A stretch of 64,000 bases of DNA from Pistricoccus aurantiacus (lineage in GTDB: Bacteria; Pseudomonadota; Gammaproteobacteria; Pseudomonadales; Halomonadaceae). The notes beneath the pieces were generated by a model, which was not told where the DNA came from, did not search any database, and saw only the letters and a program-made list of their open reading frames with translations. The stretch lies in the NCBI RefSeq assembly GCF_042682565.1, contig NZ_JBHUIC010000013.1; one strand, 5' to 3'. Positions 9,371-18,476 of the stretch are shown piece by piece. Position numbers and translations under genes: made by a program. Every line of letters starts with the position of its first letter. The first letter of the stretch is position 1.

Positions 9371-10873
9371 CTAATTGACGCGGTAGACTCTCGAGCGCAT
9401 CTCGTTCTGGACCTGCGCCACGTCCATGATTTCCTCGCCCTGCTCCTTCCAGCGCTGCTGTTCCGCCTCACTGGCTTTTGGCGAGAACCAGCCGGTCCAG
9501 GCATAGAGGATACCGATCAAGGGCGACGTCCAGCAGGCGAAGGCCAACGGGATATACAAGAGATTTTCAAGATTGCCATCATAGATGCCGAGCCCGAGAG
9601 AGGCGACGACCACGGCGCCGCCGGCGTTCCAGGGAATCAACGGCGAGACCAGGGTGCCGCCCTCTTCCGTGGCCCGGGACAGGTTGAGCATGGAATACTT
9701 CATGCCGCGATAGACCGGCCCGAACATGCGTCCGGTCAGAGCGATGGACAGATAGGGGTCGCCGGCGACCAGGTTGGTGGCGATGGAGCTGCCGATGGCG
9801 GAGGTTTGCAGGGCGCCAAAGCTGCGCGCACGCTTGACCACCGCCTCGATGATCGCCCGCATGCAGCCGGTGCTCTCCAGGATACCGCCGAAGGAAAGCG
9901 CGATCAGCAGCAGGGTGATGACCCAGGTCATCGACTGGATGCCGCCGCGATTCAGGAGACCGTCGATCTCATCGACCCCGGTAGTGATCTCATAGCCGGA
10001 GAAGGCATAGGTGAAGATATCCTTGACCGGCGCGTCCTGAAACAGCAGTGCCGTCAGGCCGCCGAGCACCACGCCGGTGAAGAGCACCGGTATGGCGGGC
10101 ATGCGCATCACCGCGAGTCCGATGACCAGTACCACCGGCAGTATCGTCCACAGGGAAAGCATGAAGTTATCCGCCAGCCCGGTATTGATGGCGGTAATAC
10201 GCGCAAACGATGCCGCCTCGTCTCCCACCAGACCAAAGCCCACCACGGTATAGATCGCCAGGGCGATCAGCATGGCCGGAAGCGTGGTCGGCATCAGATT
10301 GCGGATATGATCGAACAGGTTCACCCCGGTCACCGCCGGCGCCAGATTGGTGGTATCGGAAAGCGGCGAGACCTTGTCGCCGAAGAAGGCACCGGACACC
10401 ACCGCACCGGCGGTCCAGTAGACGGGAATACCGAAACCGGCGCCGATCCCCATCAGTGCCAGGCCCACGGTACCCAAGGTGCCCCAGGAGGTGCCCAGGG
10501 ATACCGAAACCACGGAGCACAGAATTGCCGCCGCCGCCAGGAATACTTCCGGGCTCAGCACGTCCAAACCGTAATAGATCAGCGTCGGTACGGTACCGCT
10601 GGCGATCCATACCCCGGTGATCATGCCCACCAGGATCAGGATGCCCACCGCCGGCAGGCCCACGCTGACCACGTGAAGCATGCCCTCCTGCATGTCTTCC
10701 CAGCTACAGTTCAGATAGCGGCCCAGTATCGCAGTGATGGCGATGCCGATCACCAGAGGCACATGGGGGGTGAAGGTATCGAAGATAAATAGCTGTGTTC
10801 CCAATATCAGGAACGTCAGCACAATGGGTAACAGCGCCAGAAGCAAGCTGGGCTTGCGGCAGGTCGAAATCAT
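9371..10873 (-). CDS. NhaC-family Na+/H+ antiporter
   Basis: A 500-residue polytopic membrane protein of the NhaC antiporter family, which exchanges sodium for protons or, in some members, amino acids or carboxylates. Family landmarks include the PLVIGIAITAILGR region near residue 40, SVSLGTSWGTLGTVG near 145, GAFFGDKVSPLSDTTNLAP near 185 and NLVAGDPYLSIALTGRMF near 365. The ATG at 10873 has GGGAA about six bases upstream. It lies 140 bases upstream of glyA on the same strand. No terminator was seen between them, so partial co-transcription is possible. In a salt-loving host it may serve ion balance; an organic-anion substrate cannot be excluded. Confidence 0.88.
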   Translation of the reverse strand: MISTCRKPSLLLALLPIVLTFLILGTQLFIFDTFTPHVPLVIGIAITAILGRYLNCSWEDMQEGMLHVVSVGLPAVGILILVGMITGVWIASGTVPTLIYYGLDVLSPEVFLAAAAILCSVVSVSLGTSWGTLGTVGLALMGIGAGFGIPVYWTAGAVVSGAFFGDKVSPLSDTTNLAPAVTGVNLFDHIRNLMPTTLPAMLIALAIYTVVGFGLVGDEAASFARITAINTGLADNFMLSLWTILPVVLVIGLAVMRMPAIPVLFTGVVLGGLTALLFQDAPVKDIFTYAFSGYEITTGVDEIDGLLNRGGIQSMTWVITLLLIALSFGGILESTGCMRAIIEAVVKRARSFGALQTSAIGSSIATNLVAGDPYLSIALTGRMFGPVYRGMKYSMLNLSRATEEGGTLVSPLIPWNAGGAVVVASLGLGIYDGNLENLLYIPLAFACWTSPLIGILYAWTGWFSPKASEAEQQRWKEQGEEIMDVAQVQNEMRSRVYRVN

Positions 10874-11005
10874 GATGTTTCCCTCGATTGTAATTGTCGC
10901 ATGAGGTGAAGCAAGAATTGCCCTCAGTTATAGCCGAGGACGACCGTCAAGAATTGAATAATTGCGCCAACTTTATTGCCGGGAAAACCTTGCCTCTCGC
11001 GATGA

Positions 11006-11037
11006 AACGGGGCGGGTCATGTCGGACCCGCCCCGTT
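11006..11037 (-). terminator. Terminator hairpin after the PQQ dehydrogenase
   Basis: A perfect 13-base-pair GC-rich stem (AACGGGGCGGGTC with its complement) and six-base loop lie 20 bases past the dehydrogenase stop. On the minus strand only TTTC follows. Confidence 0.7.
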
Positions 11038-11057
11038 CACACTTTGCCCTTCCGCCG

Positions 11058-12989
11058 TTATTCCGGCAGCGCGTACACCGCGACCTGATCGCCGACCTGA
11101 TCCTTCATGATCGTATTGCCGCCGGCGACGAAAGCCACGTACTGCCGCCCTTCGTATTCGTAGACCGCCGGGTTCGCCACCGCCGGCGCTTCGGCTTGAT
11201 CTTCCCAAAGCTCCTCACCGGTTTCGAGGGAGTAGGCGCGCAGCTTGGCATCCATGGTTGAACCAATGAAGATGACGCCACCAGCGGTGACCGCCGGGCC
11301 GCCGATGGTGGGCGAGCCCCAGCTTTCCGGCATGAAGAAGCCATATTTCTGTGAAGCCCCCACCGGACGACGCCATTTCACCTCGCCGGTCTGCATATCC
11401 AGGGCGACGAGTTCGCCGTAGGGCGGCTTCCAGCAGGGCATGCCCAGCCAGTTCAGCGCCGTCTTGAGTCGTATGCCGTAGGGCGCGCCCTCCTGCGGCG
11501 AGAATCCGGTCTTGTTGCCTGATCCGCTATCCGCTTTCTCATAGGCTTCACGGTCATAGAGCTTCACGTACTGCACGATATGCGAGGTATTCACGATGGC
11601 CGTCTGGCTTTCAGGGTCGAAGGCCACTCCACCCCACTGCACGCCGCCGGCGCTGTCCGGATAGGCCAGAACCCCTTCGCCCTTGGTAGTAGGCGGGGTA
11701 TACATGCCCTCGTACCAGAGCTGGTCCCAGAGTTTCGAGCACTCACCGAAGCTCACCGCGTCCGCCAGCCACCAGACTTCCGGCTTCTCCGCCTGATCCA
11801 GCAGCGGCGCGGGCCTGGTGGGGAAAGGTTGTGTCTCGGCATAGACCTCACCCTCCACGGAGCCGTCGCCGCCGGGAACCGGTCGCTCCTCGATGGGCCA
11901 GACATCCTCGCCGGTCTCGCGATTGACGACGAACAGGAAGCCCTGCTTCATCGCCTGGATCAGCGCGGGTATTTCCTTGCCGTCAACGGTGATATCCATC
12001 AGCGTCGGGGCAGCAGGAGTGTCGTAGTCCCAGAGGTCGTGGTGCACCCACTGACGGGCCCAGACCACCTCACCGGTCTCGATATCAAGCGCGGTGGTCG
12101 ACGTCGCCAGAGGCGCCTCTTCGGTGCGGTTGCCACCCCAGAAGTTCGGCGAGGGGGACGAGACCGGCAGGTAGACGAGCCCCAGCGCTTCGTCCGCGGA
12201 CATGTGGGTCCAGACGTTGGCGGTGCCGCTTTTCTCGCGCAGCTCCTCCGGCAGAGCCTCAAAGGACCATTCACGCTCACCGGTGCGGGCATTCAGAGCG
12301 AAAACCGTCCCCGGCGGCGCTTGCTCATAGGCCCAGTCCTTGCCCGCCCAGCCCAGAATCAGCCGATCACCGACAACAGCGGGGGGCTGCAGCAGCGACA
12401 AGGACCATTTGTCGTTGGTAGTGTTCCACTGATTGACATCGAGCACGCCGCTGTCGGCGAAATCCGCGCAAGGCTCGCCGGTATCCGCATCCACGGCAAA
12501 GAGCCGCGCATCCATGGTGCCCATGTAGATGATCTTCTGACAGGCCTCATCTTCTTTCGGATCATCCGCTTCCCAGTAGGCCACACCGCGATTCTTCAAG
12601 GCGGGCTGGGTCAGTGCCTCCAATGCGGACTGGGTATCGAAGCTCCACCTCTCTTCGCCGGTGGCCGGGTCCAGCGCCAGAATGCGATAGAACGGCGTGC
12701 CGATATAGAGCGTGTCGTTGGCGAAGACCGGTGTCGCGGACCAGACGGTAGGCGGCAGATCGCCGGAACCGTCGGACACATCGCCGGTATGCACCTCCCA
12801 GACCTTTTCCAGATCGCCGACGTTCTCCGCGGTGATCTGATCGAGAGGGCTGTATTTCTGGGCGTTCAACTGGCCGTGGAAGCTGTCCCAGGTCGGCTTC
12901 TCGGGAACCAGCGGAAGCGACTTATCCTGCGCCAGCAACGGAGCCGGCAGGAGAAAGAGCAAAAGCGCGGCGGCTTTGGATGTTCGCAT
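11058..12989 (-). CDS. PQQ-dependent dehydrogenase, periplasmic catalytic subunit (glucose dehydrogenase type)
   Basis: Quinoprotein with an eight-bladed propeller, probably oxidising an aldose or alcohol in the periplasm and feeding electrons to the respiratory chain. The ATG at 12989 begins a 20-residue signal peptide ending LLA/QD. Repeated blade motifs such as LDPATGEERWSFD, LNARTGEREWSF, LDIETGEVVWARQW and LDMQTGEVKWRRP mark the fold. The segment HHDLWDYDTPAAPTL matches membrane glucose dehydrogenase. At 643 residues it lacks the N-terminal membrane domain of the roughly 800-residue Gcd protein; that part appears to be the separate gene just upstream, 11 bases away. A GGAG site supports the start. 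The substrate is inferred from family resemblance only. Confidence 0.85.
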   Translation of the reverse strand: MRTSKAAALLLFLLPAPLLAQDKSLPLVPEKPTWDSFHGQLNAQKYSPLDQITAENVGDLEKVWEVHTGDVSDGSGDLPPTVWSATPVFANDTLYIGTPFYRILALDPATGEERWSFDTQSALEALTQPALKNRGVAYWEADDPKEDEACQKIIYMGTMDARLFAVDADTGEPCADFADSGVLDVNQWNTTNDKWSLSLLQPPAVVGDRLILGWAGKDWAYEQAPPGTVFALNARTGEREWSFEALPEELREKSGTANVWTHMSADEALGLVYLPVSSPSPNFWGGNRTEEAPLATSTTALDIETGEVVWARQWVHHDLWDYDTPAAPTLMDITVDGKEIPALIQAMKQGFLFVVNRETGEDVWPIEERPVPGGDGSVEGEVYAETQPFPTRPAPLLDQAEKPEVWWLADAVSFGECSKLWDQLWYEGMYTPPTTKGEGVLAYPDSAGGVQWGGVAFDPESQTAIVNTSHIVQYVKLYDREAYEKADSGSGNKTGFSPQEGAPYGIRLKTALNWLGMPCWKPPYGELVALDMQTGEVKWRRPVGASQKYGFFMPESWGSPTIGGPAVTAGGVIFIGSTMDAKLRAYSLETGEELWEDQAEAPAVANPAVYEYEGRQYVAFVAGGNTIMKDQVGDQVAVYALPE

Positions 12990-13000
12990 GGGGCGGCTCC

Positions 13001-13366
13001 TCAGGAATGGGCGGGGCGACTGGCGTGGGTGGAGCGGATCATATCGAGGATCAGCCCGATGAGACCGACCGCCATGGCGACACCAAGCCACCACTGATGC
13101 AGCAGCAGCCCGGCGACGCCGGTGCCGACGAGTCCTATGAAGATCAGCACGCGCAGGGCATTGCGAGCGCCGCGGCCTTTCACCGCCATCAGCATGAGCG
13201 CCAGGATCGCCAGGGCGACGCAGGCGAAAATGACGATCAGCGCGCCGAGTGAGCCGGTCACGCCGGTGAGCGGGACAAAATAGGCATAAAGGGCAACGAC
13301 GAATCCGACGAGGGCAGCCAGCAATATCATCATGGCGCCGGTTCTGGACGATAGGGATCGGGACAT
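13001..13366 (-). CDS. Small membrane protein, likely anchor for the PQQ dehydrogenase
   Basis: A 121-residue protein with four hydrophobic helices (about residues 12-30, 38-60, 70-87 and 90-108). Size and topology resemble the N-terminal quinone-binding membrane domain of one-piece membrane glucose dehydrogenases. The ATG at 13366 has GGAGG ten bases upstream; the longer frame would begin at a TTG inside that site. It is followed 11 bases later by the catalytic subunit, so the two are almost certainly co-translated. The anchor role is inferred from position and topology, because no catalytic motif is visible. Confidence 0.75.
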   Translation of the reverse strand: MSRSLSSRTGAMMILLAALVGFVVALYAYFVPLTGVTGSLGALIVIFACVALAILALMLMAVKGRGARNALRVLIFIGLVGTGVAGLLLHQWWLGVAMAVGLIGLILDMIRSTHASRPAHS

Positions 13367-13509
13367 GAAACGCTTGCCTCCTTGCAAAATGAAAACGATG
13401 AGCCCGGCGTACCTTCCGGATGCTCGCTTATCTCTTTATGAGACTTGCCTTCTTTCTTTCTAGTCAATCATGCCGGTAACGGCCAACCGAAACGAACCGC
13501 GATCGAGCC

Positions 13510-14577
13510 TTATTGCCCGCCAAGCTTGCCGATATGCAGGAAGAACGGATCGACCAGATCCTGGCGCAGGTTCGCCTCGCCCTTGCGAATTTCCGAGGGC
13601 GTATAGCCGAAGTTGTCCTTGAAGTTGCGGGAGAAATGGGCGGTGTCGGCGAAGCCACAGCGTTCACCCACCTCGGTGATGCTCTTCTTGGTGAAGTTGA
13701 GGAGCCACAGGCCGTAGCGCAGGCGCAGATCCCGGGCGAACTTCTGCGGGCTGACGCCGAGGCTGTCGCGAAAATGGCGCTCCAGGGCGCGGCGGGAGCA
13801 GCCGACCCGCTCGGCGAGTTCGTCAACGTGAATCGTGTCTCCCAGATGCTGTTCGATAAGAGAAATCGCCTTGCGCACCTGTCGGTTGTCGACCTTCCCC
13901 AGCACCACCGGGTGCGGCTGCGGGTGATTGCCCTGGCGCGCTTCGTCGATCAGCATGATATGCAGGCTTTTTTTGGCCCAGGCGCGGCCCAGATGACGCT
14001 CGATCAGATAGGCGGCGAGATCCGCGGAAGCGATGCCGCCGGCGCAGGTCAGCCGATCGCCATCATCGATGAAGAGCTGATCGGGCACCGGAATGCTTGC
14101 CGGGAAGCGTCGTATCAGATCCGCGTGGTGATACCAACTGATACAGCAGCGCTTGCCCTGCATGAGCCCTGCCTGAATCAGCGCGAACACGCCGGTACAT
14201 ATTCCCACCAGCGGCACCCCGAAGCGCTCTGCCTGCTTGAGATAGTCGATGGTGCGGCTATCCACCATTTCTCTATCCTTGAGCACGCCGGCGATTACCA
14301 CCAGGTAGTCGAACGCCGACGGATCGCGATAGGGCTCGCAAGGGGCGATGGCGGCGCCGCTGCTCGATAACGCGCTTTCTCCGTCCACGGTCATGAAGGT
14401 CCAGCGACAGCGCAGCTGGCGGCTCATGTCGCCTTCGTCTCCCGCCAGTCGCAGGCAATCGACGAAGGCCGCGAAGGGCAACAGCGTGAAGCGCGGCAGC
14501 AGCACGAAGCCAATGGAAAGGGGATGCCCTCCCGCCTCGGAGTCCATAGGAACACTTGCTTTGGAAGAAGATGGCAT
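13510..14577 (-). CDS. GlxA-family AraC transcriptional regulator
   Basis: Cytoplasmic regulator with an N-terminal DJ-1/PfpI-like sensor domain (about residues 20-190, containing GICTGVFALIQAGL, the equivalent of the nucleophile elbow) and a C-terminal AraC helix-turn-helix pair (VDELAERVGCSRRALERHFRD, ITEVGERCGFADTAHFSRNFK). This is the family of GbdR, SouR and CdhR, which sense betaine, sarcosine and carnitine. The start is uncertain: no ATG has a good ribosome site, and a GTG at 14646 and an ATG at 14547 are alternatives. It stands 4 kb from the sox operon, so a SouR-like role is plausible but not shown. It is divergent from the small RNA at 14863. Confidence 0.85.
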   Translation of the reverse strand: MPSSSKASVPMDSEAGGHPLSIGFVLLPRFTLLPFAAFVDCLRLAGDEGDMSRQLRCRWTFMTVDGESALSSSGAAIAPCEPYRDPSAFDYLVVIAGVLKDREMVDSRTIDYLKQAERFGVPLVGICTGVFALIQAGLMQGKRCCISWYHHADLIRRFPASIPVPDQLFIDDGDRLTCAGGIASADLAAYLIERHLGRAWAKKSLHIMLIDEARQGNHPQPHPVVLGKVDNRQVRKAISLIEQHLGDTIHVDELAERVGCSRRALERHFRDSLGVSPQKFARDLRLRYGLWLLNFTKKSITEVGERCGFADTAHFSRNFKDNFGYTPSEIRKGEANLRQDLVDPFFLHIGKLGGQ

Positions 14578-14850
14578 CGACACGATAGGCGTTCCCGGTT
14601 GGCACGGCGCGAACGAGAACTCTTTCGCCTCGTCGGCTCGGCTCACTAGGGATGGATCTTACGGGCGAAAACGGAACTTCGCATTCTTTTGATGTGCGCC
14701 AAAGATTTTTTATAAAAAAAGATGAAACTATTTTCACAAAAAAGCATAAAGAAATTTAATAGTTCAACTTTTAACATTTGGTTATAAACCATAAATCAAA
14801 GAATCACGCTGGATTAACGCTAACCTCGGCTAGCTGCATTCATCTTGTCT

Positions 14851-14856
14851 TATAAT
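14851..14856 (+). promoter_or_regulatory. Sigma-70 -10 box of the CsrB-like RNA
   Basis: A perfect TATAAT stands about seven bases before the proposed RNA start. No good -35 match lies 16-18 bases upstream, which would fit promoters of this RNA family that need an activator such as GacA/UvrY. No clear GacA box was identified. Confidence 0.6.
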
Positions 14857-14862
14857 CTATGT

Positions 14863-15257
14863 TATCGTTTTTACGGAACATTACATTGCTGCCCTTGTTG
14901 AAACAAGGCTTCTTCGCTACCTTGAATCTAACCACAAGGGAAGTGGATTGACGCCAGCAAGTAGTAGACTTCTACTTCACCGTTTTTTATAAATCAGGTT
15001 GCAAGAACGAGTTAGTACCGGCTGTAGCGACAAGTGTTTAATCAAGGAAAGATTTATTACTTGAAAAACCTGACGCCCACGTCGATGGAAATGACAATGG
15101 CTTGAAGGAACAAGCCATATTCAACCAGGCAAGGTTAAGTGTTTAAGGGAATAAACCGTCAGGGCCAGGGAAATGGCCGGGTCTCACAGGATCGAGACGC
15201 GAAATGGTTTTCAAGTAGCATCCGTGGTTGCCCAAGGGCACCACGGATATTTTTTTG
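14863..15257 (+). ncRNA. CsrB/RsmZ-family regulatory small RNA
   Basis: No ORF explains this 400-base stretch, but it holds a chain of short hairpins that expose GGA in the loop, the binding sites for CsrA/RsmA. Examples are CCAC-AAGGGAA-GTGG at 14932, AATC-AAGGAAA-GATT at 15040, the eight-base-pair ATGGCTTG-AAGGAA-CAAGCCAT at 15097, GTTTA-AGGGAA-TAAAC at 15141, GGCCA-GGGAAA-TGGCC at 15163 and GTCTC-ACAGGATC-GAGAC at 15181. It ends in a strong terminator with seven T residues, and a TATAAT box lies just upstream. Length, about 395 bases, is close to E. coli CsrB (369). Such RNAs titrate CsrA and so control carbon storage, motility and secretion. The exact 5' end is estimated. Confidence 0.85.
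15220..15256 (+). terminator. Rho-independent terminator of the CsrB-like RNA
   Basis: The arms ATCCGTGG and CCACGGAT, extended by TGCCC-AA-GGGCA with one bulged T, form a long stem followed directly by ATTTTTTT. Confidence 0.92.
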
Positions 15258-15446
15258 TCTCGTGTTTTTAGCTGACGGCGTTACCCATTGAAAACAGAGT
15301 TTTTAAACTCCTTTTCATTGAGCGCTTTATCTTTTTATTTCATTATCAACTTTGCTTAGAAGCACATTTTATTTTGTGCTGCTTGCCATATCAACGCTGT
15401 AAGACATTCGGCGTTTTCAGGCAAACATCTGGCGCTGAAAAGCATT

Positions 15447-16055
15447 TTATTCTCTTGCTTCAAGGTTCGCTAATTGGCGATCTGCTTCCTGCTGAAAGCC
15501 TCGGCGCGATTTCGCCAGCCGGGTTTGTTCTTCGCGATCCTCGATACTCGACAGGTTGGCATCCACGGACAGCAGTACCGCACTCAACCCCCCATGCAGC
15601 AATCGTCCTCCGGCCCGGATATCGCTTTGCAGATAATCCACCGTCAGCGGCAGCGCCTTGATGCCCAAGGCCAAGGCATCGTTGCAGACTTCCGCAATCG
15701 CCAGGGGGACGCGATTGATGCGCGAAACGGCGGCCTGCAAATCGCGATTCGTATCTTCCTCGGCCTGCTTGCTCGCCGCCATATACGCCTCGAAGGCCTC
15801 GACATCCTCCTGGGCATGCTCGACCAGCGCTTCCAGCAACGCTTCTCCGCGCTCGATCAACGCCTGATGGGGAGCGGTTTCATCGCCTTTTTTCTCCGCC
15901 TTCGCCTGGCTAAGCCCCAGCCCCTTGAGCACCAGCGCCAGTCCGAGATCCGCCGTCACCGCCGCCACGGCGCCGCAGCCCGGCGTGCCTCGGGTTCGAG
16001 TCACCTCGCGAAAGGTCTCGAGCGACATGTCCCAGACGGATTTGACAGGATTCAT
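15447..16055 (-). CDS. Cyclodeaminase/cyclohydrolase family protein (FTCD-C/FchA-like)
   Basis: A 202-residue all-helical protein of the formiminotransferase-cyclodeaminase family. The N-terminal TRGTPGCGAVAAVTADLGLALV resembles the folate-binding GGGSVAALAGALGAAL motif of FchA and FTCD. The family acts on formimino- or methenyl-tetrahydrofolate, so this protein may handle one-carbon units released by methyl oxidation. Its start overlaps the stop of the RNase Z gene by four bases (ATGA), which implies coupled translation. It lies between the sox and gbc loci. The exact reaction is inferred from family. Confidence 0.8.
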   Translation of the reverse strand: MNPVKSVWDMSLETFREVTRTRGTPGCGAVAAVTADLGLALVLKGLGLSQAKAEKKGDETAPHQALIERGEALLEALVEHAQEDVEAFEAYMAASKQAEEDTNRDLQAAVSRINRVPLAIAEVCNDALALGIKALPLTVDYLQSDIRAGGRLLHGGLSAVLLSVDANLSSIEDREEQTRLAKSRRGFQQEADRQLANLEARE

Positions 16056-17053
16056 CGGTGGGAACTCCCGTTAGCAGCGGATGGCATGTCGTCAAGCCGG
16101 CTCAACTCGCCTCCGGGCTCAAGCCGATAGCGAGCAAGGTCCTCCGCCAGAAATAGTCGCCCCTGATAGTGGGCGGCAGCCTCTTGGGCGATATCCCTGA
16201 TGCCGGGTATCGCTCCCTCAAGGAGTTGATAGCGCGGGCTGAAATGGCTCAGCACGAGATTGGGCAACCCCAGGCGCTGGGCGAATCTTGCCACCCGGGC
16301 TGCGGTGCTGTGCTGGTTATCCGTGCCGAGCCGCTCGACCACGGCTTGAGTATAGGTAGCTTCATGGACGAGCACCTGGGCGTCGCGACACAGGGATTCG
16401 AGCAGCGCTGGTGTATCGTTGTCCCCGCCGATCACGATCTTCCTGGGTGTCCGCTTCGGCAACAGCACCTCGCTGCTGGTGATACGGGTACCATCTTCCA
16501 GCACCACGTCCTCGCCGTGTTGCAGGCGCCCCCAGTCCGGCCCTCGCGGCACGTGCAGCGCCTCCAGGCGGTGAGTATCGAGCTTGGGCGGCAGATTTTT
16601 TTCGCTGAATCCATAAGCGTAAGAGAGGACGCTGTGAGAGAGAGCCGCCGCTTCCACAGTGAAATCCGCGGTTTCGAAAGGCATCGCCAGGGACTCGATC
16701 GCCAGGAAGCGGAGTTCGTAGGCAAGATGCAGGCCGGTGGCTGCCTGGATCGCTTTCACGAAGGCTTCAAGCGGCCGGGGACCGATCAGAGCAAGCGGTG
16801 CCTGACGCCCGGTCATCGACGCGCTGGCCAGCAGCCCCGGCAGACCATAGCAGTGATCGCCATGCAAGTGAGTGATCAGAATGGCGTCCAGTTGGCCAAG
16901 CGACAAGGCGGCATGCAACAGCCGATGCTGGGTGCCTTCGCCACAATCCACCAGGCACCAGCGCCGGCTCTTGTCTGACTTGATCGCCGTGGCGCTGACG
17001 TTGCGCGACCGGGTGGGCACGCCGGCGGAAGTACCAAGAAAAAGCAGTTCCAT
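16052..17053 (-). CDS. rnz: Ribonuclease Z
   Basis: tRNA 3'-end processing endonuclease of the metallo-beta-lactamase fold. The zinc-binding motif THLHGDH lies at residues 61-67, preceded by the FLGTSAGVPTRSRNVS start typical of RNase Z and LVDCGEGTQHRL near residue 35. Later metal ligands are seen in HEATYTQ near 230 and LSHFSPRY near 272. The length of 333 residues fits the long bacterial form. It begins six bases after the DUF1264 gene and overlaps the cyclodeaminase gene. Confidence 0.95.
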   Translation of the reverse strand: MELLFLGTSAGVPTRSRNVSATAIKSDKSRRWCLVDCGEGTQHRLLHAALSLGQLDAILITHLHGDHCYGLPGLLASASMTGRQAPLALIGPRPLEAFVKAIQAATGLHLAYELRFLAIESLAMPFETADFTVEAAALSHSVLSYAYGFSEKNLPPKLDTHRLEALHVPRGPDWGRLQHGEDVVLEDGTRITSSEVLLPKRTPRKIVIGGDNDTPALLESLCRDAQVLVHEATYTQAVVERLGTDNQHSTAARVARFAQRLGLPNLVLSHFSPRYQLLEGAIPGIRDIAQEAAAHYQGRLFLAEDLARYRLEPGGELSRLDDMPSAANGSSHR

Positions 17054-17059
17054 CAGGCC

Positions 17060-17884
<825 letters not shown>

Positions 17885-17917
17885 CCGCCAATCTCCTTTG
17901 GCTGTGGTGGTGAGCCG

Positions 17918-18391
17918 CTATCGCGGTGATTCGTTCTGGTGTTTCATCTGCGCCCGGCGCATGGGCATATTGTCGATGGTGCGAAAGATTTCCTGCAGTT
18001 CCACATGGCCTTCCAGCTGCATCTTCTTGCCGCCGTCCAGCCCCACGAGCACGACCTGCAGAGGGCCTTGGGCATCGAGTTCCAGCGCCTCGAGCAGTGC
18101 CCGGGTCTCGGGAGCGGTCATGGGCTTGTCTTCCCGCCAGCCCTCGCTGTCCTCGATACGATAGAGCAGCATCCGACGCTCCTCCAGGGAGGCGCGCTGG
18201 CGCTGAATATCCGCAAGCATGCGTTGATAATCCGCATTCTCCGCGGACGGCGTGACGAGAATCAAGGGACGAAACTTGCCTTGATCGGTGATCAGCGGAT
18301 TGGCGGCGGGGTTGACGCCGCCCTCCTGAGCGATTCCGGTTCCCATCAGGCCGCCCGTCAGCAGTAGAATGGACCAAAGACGTAACCACAT
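17918..18391 (-). CDS. DUF4174 exported protein
   Basis: A 157-residue protein with a signal peptide of about 20 residues (WSILLLTGGLMGTGIAQ) and a DUF4174 domain, recognised by PLILVTPSAENADYQRM and RRMLLYRIEDSEG. The family resembles thioredoxin-fold proteins but lacks a CxxC pair, and its role is unknown. The ATG at 18391 has GGGAG ten bases upstream; the ATG at 18400 is too close to that site. It is divergent from the GbdR-like regulator and shares the 85-base gap with it. Confidence 0.75.
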   Translation of the reverse strand: MWLRLWSILLLTGGLMGTGIAQEGGVNPAANPLITDQGKFRPLILVTPSAENADYQRMLADIQRQRASLEERRMLLYRIEDSEGWREDKPMTAPETRALLEALELDAQGPLQVVLVGLDGGKKMQLEGHVELQEIFRTIDNMPMRRAQMKHQNESPR

Positions 18392-18476
18392 GATCGGCAT
18401 ACTCCCTGGGTAGATGACTACACTATAGGCATTGGCGGGAAAAACAGATACTCATCCAATAACAGGATTCACCCCC

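Noticed and set aside
14961..14990. Early terminator inside the CsrB-like RNA (stem AAGTAG-CTACTT, then T run)
   Set aside because: The stem is short and AT-rich with four bases before the T tract, and clear GGA hairpins continue after it, so the later strong terminator is the better end.
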